Shown one piece after another: positions 1 through 7,602 of a DNA stretch of 12,194 nt. The notes under the pieces were generated by a model. The model made no database searches, was not told the origin of the DNA, and saw only the letters and a program-made list of their open reading frames with translations. The stretch's first letter is position 1. Each line of letters starts with the position of its first letter. The position numbers and the translations under genes were made by a program. The DNA is from an uncultured Clostridia bacterium (GTDB taxonomy: Bacteria > Bacillota > Clostridia > Oscillospirales > Ruminococcaceae), in contig CAMDZU010000016.1 of assembly GCA_945910715.1 (NCBI GenBank), positions 1-12,194 of the forward strand. The letters are read 5' to 3'.

Positions 1-305
1 ATGTTTAGAAGCCTGATTCTTACAGTCCCGGGTGTTTCGCTCTCAAAAAGAGTGTATGTCTTTTCGCTGTCCGTAAGCATAAAACGCTGCGTAATTTCTC
101 CGTTTACAAGCACAGCCGCTCTTGCAACAAACTGGTATTTGCTCCATTCCTCGTACTTGAAATCCGAGGTTAGAACGGCCTCTGCCTTTGTGCCCGTAAA
201 GGTAAATTCAACCCCCGAGGCGGAATAGTTTATGTATCTTATGCCGTCAATAACAAGTGTTCTTCCGTGAACCTTGACGTATTTTTCGTCTGCGGGAAAT
301 TCCAT
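1..305 (-). CDS. SGNH/GDSL carbohydrate esterase, CE2-type N-terminal domain (5' part only)
   Basis: The gene runs off the left edge, so only the first 101 codons are visible. It starts at ATG 305-303 after a GAGAGG ribosome site and begins MEFPADEKYVKVHGRT. The segment with GRTLVIDGIRYINYSASG, then VEFTFTGTKAEAVLTSD, then RAAVLVNGE and a later TPGTVRIRLL matches the jelly-roll N-terminal domain of CE2-type acetyl esterases, which precedes an SGNH hydrolase domain (recalled family pattern). The catalytic domain, expected to carry GDS and DxxH motifs, lies outside the window, so activity cannot be confirmed. No signal peptide is visible at this start, so if the start is right the enzyme is cytoplasmic and would act on imported acetylated oligosaccharides. 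It lies 59 bases downstream of the MATE gene and has its own promoter. The domain call is moderately sure; the substrate is unknown. Confidence 0.65.
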   Translation of the reverse strand, partial: MEFPADEKYVKVHGRTLVIDGIRYINYSASGVEFTFTGTKAEAVLTSDFKYEEWSKYQFVARAAVLVNGEITQRFMLTDSEKTYTLFESETPGTVRIRLLN

Positions 306-339
306 AAGCAAACCTCTCTATAAGTAAAGTATTGTATAG

Positions 340-368
340 ATTATATCATATAATATTGCTTAAATCAA
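340..368 (-). promoter_or_regulatory. Promoter for the CE2-type esterase gene
   Basis: Read on the minus strand there is a -35 TTGATT (368-363), a 17-base spacer and a -10 TATAAT (345-340). The -10 is preceded by TG one base upstream, forming an extended -10. The predicted start is near 333, giving a leader of roughly 28 bases before the ATG at 305. The -35 box overlaps the TGA stop of the upstream MATE gene (365-367), and I see no terminator between the two genes, so read-through from the MATE gene is also possible. Confidence 0.6.
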
Positions 369-1711
369 CCGTTTTGGGGCAATTCCTTTGTTTTTCTGAT
401 AAAAAGCAGGAAATCCACTCCCACCATTGCCATACACACTGTCCAGATAATAGGCTCAATAATGCACACGCCGAAATATCCCAATGCAGGCGCAATAAAG
501 CCTACCGCCGTAAATTTGCAGATAAGCTCCATTCCGCTGGCGCAGAGAGGAACGATTTTTCTGCCTATTCCCTGAAGACTGGAGCGCAGTACAAGGAGAA
601 TTGACAGCATAAAGAAGAAAGGAATGTTGATTTTGATGTAAAGTGCCGCCGTTTCAAGCAGCTCCCTGTCCGTTGAGCCGGTAAGGGCGGACACCATAAA
701 GTCACAGCCGAGAAATACTGCAATAACCGAAAATGCCGACCATACAAAGGCAATGAGAATTGATGTAACAATGCCCTTTTTTACTCTGTCGTATTTTCCT
801 GCGCCGTAATTCTGGCTTGCAAAGGTGGAGGAGGCGGCGCTTATTGTGCCGAGAGTAAGCATAAAAATATCGTCTATTTTTCTTGCCGCCGTATGAGCCG
901 CAATGGTGGTTGAGCCAAAGCTGTTTACTGCACCCTGAAGAGCAACCGAGCCAACGGACACGATTGCGTACATAAGTCCCATTGAAAGGGCGGTAGAGGT
1001 AAGGTCTGAAAGGAGATACCTGTCCCATACAAGATACTTTTTCTTGAAATGGAGCAATGGGCATTTCTTGATTATATACACAAGGCAAAGCACTACCGAA
1101 ACCGCCTGTGCAATAACCGTTGCATAAGCTGCGCCCGCAATTCCCATTACGGGTACAAAGGCAAGGTCTGCGCCTATATTCACAATTGTCGCCGCCACAA
1201 GGAAAACAAGGGGAGCTGTGCTGTTGCCTATGGCTCTCAGCATTGCCGCCATCATATTGTACAGCATTGTAATAATGGAAAAGGACAGTATTATTATAAG
1301 GTACTGTGCGGCGTCGTCTATTATTTCGGGAGGGGTCTGCAAAAATTCAAGGAGGGGTCGTATTCCTAACAGACTTGCGGCGGTCAGCACAAGGGAAATT
1401 CCAAAGGTGAGCACAACGGTAAGGCAGACTGTCCTGCTCATATCCTCGTAAGCCTTTCGCCCGAAAAATCTTGCAAGCACAACCGCAAAGCCGTTTGAAG
1501 CCCCGTTTGCAAAGCCGATTATCAGGCTGTATATAGCGGAGGTTGCGCCGATTGCCGCAAGGGAATCATCTCCCAGCACATTGCCTATTACGGCGGTGTC
1601 AACCACGTTGTAAAGCTGTTGAAAAATGTTTCCTATAAGGATAGGAAAAGCAAAAACAAGTATAAGCTTAAGCGGACTTCCTACGGTCATATCGCTTTGC
1701 GCTCTTGCCAT
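365..1711 (-). CDS. MATE family multidrug/sodium antiporter
   Basis: This 448-residue, highly hydrophobic polytopic membrane protein has the length and pattern of the 12-helix MATE family (MatE domain twice). The first helix region contains FPILIGNIFQQLYNVVDTAV followed by IGNVLGDDSLAAIGA, the classic MATE opening seen in Clostridia (NorM/DinF/MepA-like branch). A second-half counterpart appears around VNSFGSTTIAAHTAARKID. Such transporters export cationic drugs or metabolites in exchange for Na+ or H+; the substrate here is unknown. An in-frame ATG at 1729 would extend the protein by six residues. I chose ATG 1711 because GGGGTG lies just upstream of it and the predicted transcription start (about 1732) leaves almost no leader for the 1729 start. 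It is probably a single-gene transcript with possible read-through into the esterase gene. Confidence 0.92.
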   Translation of the reverse strand: MARAQSDMTVGSPLKLILVFAFPILIGNIFQQLYNVVDTAVIGNVLGDDSLAAIGATSAIYSLIIGFANGASNGFAVVLARFFGRKAYEDMSRTVCLTVVLTFGISLVLTAASLLGIRPLLEFLQTPPEIIDDAAQYLIIILSFSIITMLYNMMAAMLRAIGNSTAPLVFLVAATIVNIGADLAFVPVMGIAGAAYATVIAQAVSVVLCLVYIIKKCPLLHFKKKYLVWDRYLLSDLTSTALSMGLMYAIVSVGSVALQGAVNSFGSTTIAAHTAARKIDDIFMLTLGTISAASSTFASQNYGAGKYDRVKKGIVTSILIAFVWSAFSVIAVFLGCDFMVSALTGSTDRELLETAALYIKINIPFFFMLSILLVLRSSLQGIGRKIVPLCASGMELICKFTAVGFIAPALGYFGVCIIEPIIWTVCMAMVGVDFLLFIRKTKELPQNG

Positions 1712-1738
1712 AAAATCACCCCTTTTCATACTCTGTAA

Positions 1739-1767
1739 ATCTTATCATATATTAAAGGGCAATGCAA
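1739..1767 (-). promoter_or_regulatory. Promoter for the MATE gene
   Basis: On the minus strand TTGCAT (1767-1762) is followed by a 17-base spacer and TAAGAT (1744-1739), with TG one base upstream of the -10 (extended -10). The predicted start is about 1732. A second TTGCAC lies slightly further upstream (1776-1771), inside a 9-mer shared with two other promoter regions in this window, and could be an alternative -35 or a regulator site. Confidence 0.5.
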
Positions 1768-1818
1768 TAAGTGCAACGAAAGTTTCGGGCAAAATCCTTA
1801 TCCTTTTACTATATATAC

Positions 1819-1847
1819 AAAAAAGAGCCGTATCAAATGCGGCTCTT
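1819..1847 (-). terminator. Rho-independent terminator of galT
   Basis: On the minus strand an 8-bp stem AAGAGCCG/CGGCTCTT (1847-1840 with 1830-1823) encloses a 9-base loop and runs into six T residues (1824-1819). It begins 17 bases after the galT stop codon. It ends galT transcription ahead of the MATE promoter. Confidence 0.85.
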
Positions 1848-1863
1848 AATTATTTTGCATAAA

Positions 1864-3357
1864 TCAGCTGTTTACTGCTTCAATAAACCTGTCGAAAGCC
1901 TTTCTTCCCTCAGTATTGCACTTGTAAACTCCTGCGTCCTCAAGTACCTTTCCGAATACAATTCCTGTTTCCTTTTTCAGAATTTCCTCGGCATTTTCGG
2001 CGGTAAAGCTGTACTTTTTCAGAAGCTCCTCCGCCCAGTCTGCGTGCTTTTCGATTTCGGGATTTTCCCTTACGTTTTTGCCCTGCACAAGATAATCTGC
2101 CAAAAGTGCAATTTCGGTTTTCAGCCTTGCAGGAAGAATTGCCACTCCCATTACCTCGATAAGACCGATATTTTCCTTTTTGATATGGTGCAGCCCGGCA
2201 TGAGGGTGATAAACTCCAAGAGGGTGCTCCTCGGTGGTAATGTTGTTGCGGAGAACAAGGTCAAGCTGGAATTTACCCTCTGCCATTCTTGCAATAGGGG
2301 TTATTGTATTATGAGGCTCGCCCCCTGTTTCCGCAAAAATAAATGCGTCCTCGTCGGTGTAGGCTCTCCATTTTGTAAGGATTTTGTCCGCAAGCTCCGT
2401 AAGCCTTTCGCTGTCTGCGGAGGTAAGTCGGATGACGGACATAGGCCATTTCACAATGGCGCTGTCAATATCCTCAAAGCCCTTGAAGCTTATCTTCTTT
2501 TCGTCGGGAGCAACCGCCATTGGGAAAATATAATTTCCCCCCTGAAAATGCTCGTGAGCCAGAATTGAGCCGCCCACAATGGGCAGATCTGCGTTTGAGC
2601 CTACGATATAATGGGGGAACTGTCTTACAAAGTCGAACAGTTTTCCGAAAACGGCTCTGTCTATTTTCATAGGGATATGCTTCTTGTTGAAAACAATGCA
2701 GTGCTCGTTGTAATAAACGTAGGGGGAATACTGGAAGCCCCATTCCTCGCCGCATATTTTGATTGGCATTATGCGGTGATTCTGTCTTGCGGGGTGGTTG
2801 AGGCGGCCTGCATAGCCCTCGTTTTCATAGCAAAGCTGGCATTTGGGGTAGCCGCTCTGCTTTGCGGTTTTTGCGGCGGCAATTGCCTTTGGGTCCTTTT
2901 CGGGCTTGGAAAGGTTGATTGTAATTACAAGCCTGCCGTATTCCGTTTCGGAAAGCCACTTTACGTCCTTTGCAATGCGGTCCCGTCTTATGTAGTTGGT
3001 ATCGCCGCTGAATTTGTAGAAATAATCGGTGGCGGATTTCTTGTCCTTTGAGTACAGCCTTTCAAATTCAGCAGAAACAACGCTTGTGGGCGGAGTAAGA
3101 GCGCCCATTATTTTTGTGTCGAACAAATCACGGTATGCAACGCTGTCGCCGTCTGTTATGCCCTTTTCAAAGGCATAGGCGCAGATGCTGTCAAGAATTT
3201 CGGGAAGAGGTCTGCTTTTATCCCCTTCTGTTTCCTCATAATCGTCAAGGCGCAGTATTTCAAGCAGTCTGTTAATGGTATAAACTCTGTCAATAGGCTT
3301 AACAAGTCCGCATTCTGTTCCATAAGCCACAAGGTCGGCAATATCGTTATAAATCAT
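1864..3357 (-). CDS. galT: UDP-glucose--hexose-1-phosphate uridylyltransferase (type II GalT)
   Basis: GalT exchanges UMP between UDP-glucose and galactose-1-phosphate, giving UDP-galactose and glucose-1-phosphate in the Leloir pathway; it is cytoplasmic. The protein is 497 residues, the usual length of the Firmicute type II enzymes and much longer than the E. coli type. The diagnostic GGSILAHEHFQGG lies at residues 262-274, with the HEH pair (268, 270) as the nucleotidylation histidine site. A second conserved block, with CxxC at 173-176 followed by GYAGRLNHPARQNHR (181-195), is typical of the type II family. The start at 3357 follows an AAGGAG site with good spacing. No galK or galE is adjacent; the gene has its own promoter and terminator, so it is probably monocistronic. 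Family assignment is secure. Confidence 0.95.
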   Translation of the reverse strand: MIYNDIADLVAYGTECGLVKPIDRVYTINRLLEILRLDDYEETEGDKSRPLPEILDSICAYAFEKGITDGDSVAYRDLFDTKIMGALTPPTSVVSAEFERLYSKDKKSATDYFYKFSGDTNYIRRDRIAKDVKWLSETEYGRLVITINLSKPEKDPKAIAAAKTAKQSGYPKCQLCYENEGYAGRLNHPARQNHRIMPIKICGEEWGFQYSPYVYYNEHCIVFNKKHIPMKIDRAVFGKLFDFVRQFPHYIVGSNADLPIVGGSILAHEHFQGGNYIFPMAVAPDEKKISFKGFEDIDSAIVKWPMSVIRLTSADSERLTELADKILTKWRAYTDEDAFIFAETGGEPHNTITPIARMAEGKFQLDLVLRNNITTEEHPLGVYHPHAGLHHIKKENIGLIEVMGVAILPARLKTEIALLADYLVQGKNVRENPEIEKHADWAEELLKKYSFTAENAEEILKKETGIVFGKVLEDAGVYKCNTEGRKAFDRFIEAVNS

Positions 3358-3389
3358 TGGTAAGCTCCTTTTCGTTAATAACCGTTTTT

Positions 3390-3418
3390 ATTTTACTACC
3401 GCAGAATTTTTCTGTCAA
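3390..3418 (-). promoter_or_regulatory. Promoter for galT
   Basis: Minus-strand TTGACA (3418-3413, consensus -35), a 17-base spacer and TAAAAT (3395-3390) make a near-consensus sigma-A promoter. The predicted start is about 3383, giving a leader of roughly 26 bases to the ATG. This argues that galT is transcribed independently of the upstream sbcC. Confidence 0.75.
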
Positions 3419-3419
3419 T

Positions 3420-3460
3420 ATGAGCATATTAGCAAGACTATTCAATGTTCATATTCTCAT
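3420..3460. repeat. Imperfect inverted repeat next to the galT promoter
   Basis: ATGAGCATAT (3420-3429) and ATATTCTCAT (3451-3460) are inverted copies with one mismatch in ten positions, separated by 21 bases. The nearer arm begins one base upstream of the galT -35 box. The position would suit an operator for an activator, but the sequence is AT-rich and a chance match is possible. Confidence 0.35.
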
Positions 3461-3510
3461 AGAAATTCGGGTTATGGCTTATTTGGGCGGTTCCCTGTTT
3501 TGCAGAATGC

Positions 3511-6252
3511 TTATACAATAAGCTTTACCGAGCTGCCGCCCGAGGTTGATTTTATAACGCTTATCTGCTTGTCAATTCTGTTTCTGAGGGACTCAACGTG
3601 GGAGATTATGCCGATTGATTTGCAGCCCTCGGAAAGGTCGTTCAGCACGTCTATGGCATTGTTCAGCGCCTCGTCGCTGAGCGAGCCGAAGCCCTCGTCA
3701 ATGAACATTGTGTCAAGCTTTATTCCTCCTGCGCTTTGTCGGATTTCGTCCGAAAGCCCTAAAGCCATTGACAATGACGCCATAAAGGATTCGCCGCCCG
3801 AAAGGGAATGAACGGGTCTTGACGAGCCTGTTTTGCGGTCAAATACGTCAATGTCAAGCCCCTGCTGGCTTTTGCGGTTGGAGTCGGCTGTTCTGCGTTC
3901 AAGGGTGTATTGCCCGTCGGACATTCTGTAAAGCCGTGAGGATGCGTGTTCAAGTATCCTGTCAAGGTATCCGGAGAGAATGTAGGTTTCAAAGCGGATT
4001 TTGGTTTCGCCGTCCATTTTGCCGCCGATTACGTCTGCAAGAGGCTGTACGATTTTCCGCCTATTGTCAGCTTTTTCAAATTCCCTTGAATATTCCTCGA
4101 GCTGCTTTGAAACGGCTTTGTTTCCGCTTATTCTTATGGCGGCAACCTGTATGCTTTCCTCAAGGGCGCTGATTTCGCCGTTCAGCTTTTCAAGCTCGGC
4201 CGCGGCATTTTCGCCCTTTTCCTCGTCCTCGGAGTTAATGCCTTCCTCATAGGTTTTTGCTTTGGTGAGGTTTTCCTCAATAAGACTGCGTAAGCCTTCA
4301 AAGTCGGTTTTTGCTTTGTCAAGGTGTCTGTTAAGCTCATCAAGCTGTTTTTTCTTTGCAGCAATGCTGTCCTTTGCTTCCGCAAGGCTGCTGTATTTAA
4401 GGCTTGCGCCGTAGCTTTTTGCGGCGGCATTTGCGTTGTCACATTCAGCCCTTGCGGCGGCTATGGAAAGGGAAAGAGCATTTTTCTTTTCGGCGGAAAT
4501 GCGGAGGCTTTCCTCAAGCTGTGGCAGGCTTGCTTCAAGGAGCTTTTTCTGCTCCGCCTTTTCTCCTGCCGCTTCAAGTCCTGTTTCGGCGGCGGCAATT
4601 TTTACGGCATAATCGGCTTGGGCTTTTTCAAGCTGTTCATCTATAAGTGCGGTTTCCGCTGTGCCGAAAAACTCCTTTGCTTCTTTAAGCAGGTTATCCT
4701 TTTTCTCCTCATATTTTCCGTTAAGAGAGGAGGCATTTCGGCTTGCTTCTTCTGTCAATTTCAAAGCGTTTTTGGCATCGGCTTCTGCATCCTTTACCGC
4801 CTTTTCGTCGGGAGCGTTTTCGGTAAGCACGGCAGGAAATGGGTGGGACGTTGAGCCGCAGACAGGGCATTTTTCCCCGTCCCTAAGGCTTTTTGCAAGA
4901 ACTCCCGCCTGCTCGTCAAGAAAAGCCTTCTGAAGGGTCTTGAATATATGGTCGGCGGCAGTGCTTTTTTCGGAGAGAGTCTGATATTTTTTCCGTGCGT
5001 TTTCAAGGTCCTTTTCAAGCTTATCAAAGTCGGATTTGCTTTTTTTCAGGGCTTTCAGGCGGTCGCTGTCCTCGCAAAGCCTGTTGTATTCTGCCTTTAG
5101 CTCCGTATGCTCCTTTTCGGCGTCCTTAAGCTCAAGGAGCTTTTCCTTTGACAGCCTTAGCTTTTCCTCATGGGATAATACCTGCTTTTCAGCAAGGGCA
5201 AGCTGTTTTTCAAGGGCGGCAAGGGCTTTTCCCTTTGCCTCCGCTTCGTCCGAAAGATGGTTAAACTCGTCATAGTCGCTCAGCTTTTCTTCTTCGATGG
5301 TAATAAGCTTTTTTAGCTCCTCACGCTGTGTATCCTGCTGTAACAGAAGGTAATTTTTCTCCTTTTCTTCAAGAATCGGTTGGTTTTCGGCGGCTGTTTT
5401 CCTTGCTTTTTCTGCGGCAAGGCGGTTGTTTTTGGAGCTTTCAGCCCGTTCCTTTAATGCGTTAAGCAAATCACGGCGGCTGTTAAGACTGCTTTTCTTT
5501 TCCTCGTCAGCCGTCTTTCCGTCCTCGTCAAGACCTGTTATTTTATCAATAAGGGCTTTTCCGTTACGGACAATGTATGTGCCGCTCTGCGATTTCATAC
5601 TTTCAAGCTCCGAAAGATATTCATTCTCGCCGCAGACCGAGTTTCCGAAAGCGGTTGTAATTTTTACGCAGATATCCTCGTAATCCCTTTCTATGGCGGA
5701 GGCGTCGGCTTTTATCCGCTCTTCAAGGGCGGTGTAATTTTCCGTGCTGAAAATTTCGCCGAAAATTCTGCGTCTTTCTTCTGTGCTTGCCCTTATCAGC
5801 TTTAAAAAATCCCCCTGTGCAATCATTGCAATCTGGGAAAACTGCTTTCTTTTTACGCCCAGAATTTCCTCGCATTTTTCGGTAACGCTGCTTGCTCCCT
5901 CAATAAGAGAGCCGTCGGGCATTTCCATTGCGGCGGTTTTTTTCACAGAAGATTTGGCAGGCTTGATTGTGCGGGTTATTTTGTACTGCCTGTCCCTGTA
6001 TAAAAAGACAAGCTCCACAATCAGCGGCTCATTGTCCGAAAGATACTTGCTGTACATCATATCGGGGTTTCTGCCGTCGCCGCTTGTTTCGTTGTAGAGA
6101 GCGTAGGTAATTGCGTCAAAAATAGTGGTTTTGCCTGCGCCCGTGTCCCCTGTGATAAGGTATATTCCATTGTCGCCAAGCTTTGTGAAATCAATTTCCG
6201 TCTTGCTTTTGTAAGGACCGAAGCCCTCCATTGAAAGATATACAGGCTTCAT
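3511..6252 (-). CDS. sbcC: SbcC, ATPase subunit of the SbcCD nuclease (Rad50-like)
   Basis: SbcC is the SMC-like ATPase of SbcCD, which opens DNA hairpins and processes blocked or broken ends in the cytoplasm. The 913-residue product has the full set of parts. The N-terminal FGPY motif (11-14) and Walker A GDTGAGKT (35-42) are followed by long charged coiled-coil arms on both sides of a zinc hook CPVCG (462-466) at mid-protein. The C-terminal half carries the ABC signature LSGGES (817-822), Walker B DTMFIDE (847-853) and the switch histidine in SHVES (H885). An upstream in-frame ATG at 6276 exists, but the ATG at 6252 overlaps the sbcD stop as ATGA, and the protein then begins MKPVYLSMEGFGPY as in the family. 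The overlap implies translational coupling to sbcD. The gene is intact; I see no clear terminator after it. Confidence 0.95.
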   Translation of the reverse strand: MKPVYLSMEGFGPYKSKTEIDFTKLGDNGIYLITGDTGAGKTTIFDAITYALYNETSGDGRNPDMMYSKYLSDNEPLIVELVFLYRDRQYKITRTIKPAKSSVKKTAAMEMPDGSLIEGASSVTEKCEEILGVKRKQFSQIAMIAQGDFLKLIRASTEERRRIFGEIFSTENYTALEERIKADASAIERDYEDICVKITTAFGNSVCGENEYLSELESMKSQSGTYIVRNGKALIDKITGLDEDGKTADEEKKSSLNSRRDLLNALKERAESSKNNRLAAEKARKTAAENQPILEEKEKNYLLLQQDTQREELKKLITIEEEKLSDYDEFNHLSDEAEAKGKALAALEKQLALAEKQVLSHEEKLRLSKEKLLELKDAEKEHTELKAEYNRLCEDSDRLKALKKSKSDFDKLEKDLENARKKYQTLSEKSTAADHIFKTLQKAFLDEQAGVLAKSLRDGEKCPVCGSTSHPFPAVLTENAPDEKAVKDAEADAKNALKLTEEASRNASSLNGKYEEKKDNLLKEAKEFFGTAETALIDEQLEKAQADYAVKIAAAETGLEAAGEKAEQKKLLEASLPQLEESLRISAEKKNALSLSIAAARAECDNANAAAKSYGASLKYSSLAEAKDSIAAKKKQLDELNRHLDKAKTDFEGLRSLIEENLTKAKTYEEGINSEDEEKGENAAAELEKLNGEISALEESIQVAAIRISGNKAVSKQLEEYSREFEKADNRRKIVQPLADVIGGKMDGETKIRFETYILSGYLDRILEHASSRLYRMSDGQYTLERRTADSNRKSQQGLDIDVFDRKTGSSRPVHSLSGGESFMASLSMALGLSDEIRQSAGGIKLDTMFIDEGFGSLSDEALNNAIDVLNDLSEGCKSIGIISHVESLRNRIDKQISVIKSTSGGSSVKLIV

Positions 6253-7376
6253 TCTGCACCGTCCTTTCCGTTCCATATTTCCTCAATAATTCCCTCGGCG
6301 TATTTTCTCTGCTCCGCCGTCATAAATTCACCCTTGCGCTTATGGAAAAATTCCTCCAGTATTTCAATGGGGGACAGGCTTTTTATGTCCTCCTCGGGGG
6401 CTTTTTCGCCCTCTGCGGCTCTGAATGTGCTCAGGTATTCCAGGGTCATTATGTTGGGGAATTTCAGCCCAAGCTTATTCTGCGCATTGGGTATTCTTGC
6501 ATTGTCGGTGAGGATAATGCGGAAATAATCCTCCGACGGAGGCATATTGTCAATGTTTTCGTATGAGTCGGTAATTGTTTTCATTTCACGGAGGGGCTTC
6601 AATGGTATTGTATCAATCCGCACGCTGCCTTTTTCAAGAAGCTCAACTACGGATATGCTTTTCCTGTGGTTTTCCTCGGAGAAGGAGTATTTCAGCGGCG
6701 AGCCGCAGTAGCGGATATTTCCGCCCACATTCTGGGGTCCGTGAATATGCCCCAGAGCCGTATAATCAAAGGGCGCAAAAACGCTGCCGTCAACGTTGTC
6801 CAGTCCGCCAACGGAAACCTCCTCGGATTTGCACCTTTCTGCCCCCGTTACAAACTGGTGAGCAACAATAATGTTTCGCTCCCCTGTATCAACGTTCATT
6901 CTGTCAATAACCGCTTTAACTGCGTCCGTATAGGTTACGATATTTTCGTCGCCGTAAAAATGGCGCACAATAACAGGCTTTACAAAGGGCAGAAGATAGA
7001 TGTTCACATTGCCGTATTTGTCCGTCAGAGTGTATTTTTCCGTACCTCCGTCAAAGGCTTTCGCAAGGAAAACGCCGCTTTTCCGTATAAGCTCCGAGCC
7101 AAAGGAAAGCCGCTCTGCGCTGTCGTGGTTTCCGCTGATTATGTAAACGGGAACATCTGCTTTGCAGATAAAGGTCAGAAATTCGTCGAACATATTCACC
7201 GCTTCAACGGGTGGAACGGGCTTATCGTAAATATCCCCCGCAATAAGCACTCCGTCGGGCTTTTGCTCTGCTATTGCAGCTTTGATCTGTTCAAGTATGT
7301 ACTGCTGGTCCTCAAGCATTGAAAACTCGTTTACACGCTTTCCAAGGTGCAGGTCGGAAATGTGGATAAACTTCAT
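6249..7376 (-). CDS. sbcD: SbcD, nuclease subunit of the SbcCD complex (Mre11-like)
   Basis: SbcD is the Mn2+-dependent calcineurin-like phosphoesterase that cuts DNA in complex with SbcC. The 375-residue protein begins MKFIHISDLHLGK, with metal-binding D8 and H10, then GDIYD (47-51), GNHD (82-85), H173 in VAHQF, and GHIH (209-212), so all phosphoesterase motifs are present in order. The reading frame stays open further upstream to 7535, but that part overlaps the preceding small gene out of frame and lacks family sequence. I chose ATG 7376 because it follows AAAGGA and gives the canonical N-terminus. The last base pairs overlap sbcC by four (ATGA). It sits 52 bases downstream of the DUF3006-like gene, with a hairpin in the gap, and is probably co-transcribed from the alr promoter. 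Confidence 0.94.
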   Translation of the reverse strand: MKFIHISDLHLGKRVNEFSMLEDQQYILEQIKAAIAEQKPDGVLIAGDIYDKPVPPVEAVNMFDEFLTFICKADVPVYIISGNHDSAERLSFGSELIRKSGVFLAKAFDGGTEKYTLTDKYGNVNIYLLPFVKPVIVRHFYGDENIVTYTDAVKAVIDRMNVDTGERNIIVAHQFVTGAERCKSEEVSVGGLDNVDGSVFAPFDYTALGHIHGPQNVGGNIRYCGSPLKYSFSEENHRKSISVVELLEKGSVRIDTIPLKPLREMKTITDSYENIDNMPPSEDYFRIILTDNARIPNAQNKLGLKFPNIMTLEYLSTFRAAEGEKAPEEDIKSLSPIEILEEFFHKRKGEFMTAEQRKYAEGIIEEIWNGKDGAE

Positions 7377-7397
7377 TTTGCTTTCCTTTCTTTTATG

Positions 7398-7429
7398 ACA
7401 ATGCCCCCGAATTTTCAGGGGGCGATTGT
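7398..7429 (-). other. Intercistronic hairpin between the small gene and sbcD
   Basis: Two stacked stems, ACAAT/ATTGT outside and GCCCCC/GGGGGC inside (7403-7408 with 7418-7423), form one hairpin with a single-base bulge and a 9-base loop. No T-run follows on the minus strand (the next bases are CATAAAAG), so it is not a typical intrinsic terminator. It may set mRNA stability or dampen sbcDC expression relative to alr. Confidence 0.5.
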
Positions 7430-7602
7430 TATTCGATAATTGTGTATTCCAGGTTCTCCCAGCGCAGCCTTGTGCCGACGTCAATGCCGTCGGGCAGCAG
7501 CGCAAGGGCAACAAGCATAGGCTCGTCGTCTGCAATATCGGTGCGCATGAGATTTGCGTAATCTCCAGAAATATCCGCTACAACATAATAATAAGGTCCC
7601 AT
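7429..7602 (-). CDS. Small DUF3006-like protein, 57 residues
   Basis: This short gene starts at ATG 7602-7600, overlapping the alr stop by one base (TAATG), and ends with TAA at 7431-7429. The product begins MGPYYYVVADISGDYANLM, contains ALALLPDGIDVGTRLRWE, and ends LEYTIIE. The layout (an opening strand, a GDYA turn, an LLP-D/E-G-I-x-x-G-x-x-L block and a final strand) resembles the DUF3006 family of small proteins of unknown role. The resemblance is from memory of the pattern and not certain. It has no signal peptide, membrane segment or cysteine. Translation probably depends on ribosomes finishing alr. Codon use (GCC, GAC, CTG mixed with ATT, TAT) matches its neighbours, supporting a real gene. 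Its function is unknown; lying between alr and sbcD does not by itself indicate a link to either. Confidence 0.75.
   Translation of the reverse strand: MGPYYYVVADISGDYANLMRTDIADDEPMLVALALLPDGIDVGTRLRWENLEYTIIE

Noticed and set aside
702..1088. 128-codon minus-strand frame inside the MATE gene
   Set aside because: It overlaps the MATE reading frame on the same strand and has unusual composition rich in Cys, Arg and Ser, typical of an out-of-frame read.
1771..2568. 265-codon open frame on the plus strand opposite galT
   Set aside because: It is antisense to a clearly conserved enzyme, starts upstream of the galT terminator with no ribosome site, and has no recognisable domain.
3361..3510. Terminator directly after sbcC
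   Set aside because: The only hairpin (GCTTAT/ATAAGC around 3510-3524) overlaps the stop codon and lacks a T-run, so I do not call it.
6666..7322. 218-codon open frame on the plus strand opposite sbcD
   Set aside because: It is an antisense shadow of an intact, motif-complete gene, with no promoter or ribosome site.
7377..7535. N-terminal extension of sbcD up to 7535
   Set aside because: The extension overlaps the small gene in another frame, and SbcD proteins begin at the MKFIHISDLHLG motif, which has its own ribosome site at 7376.
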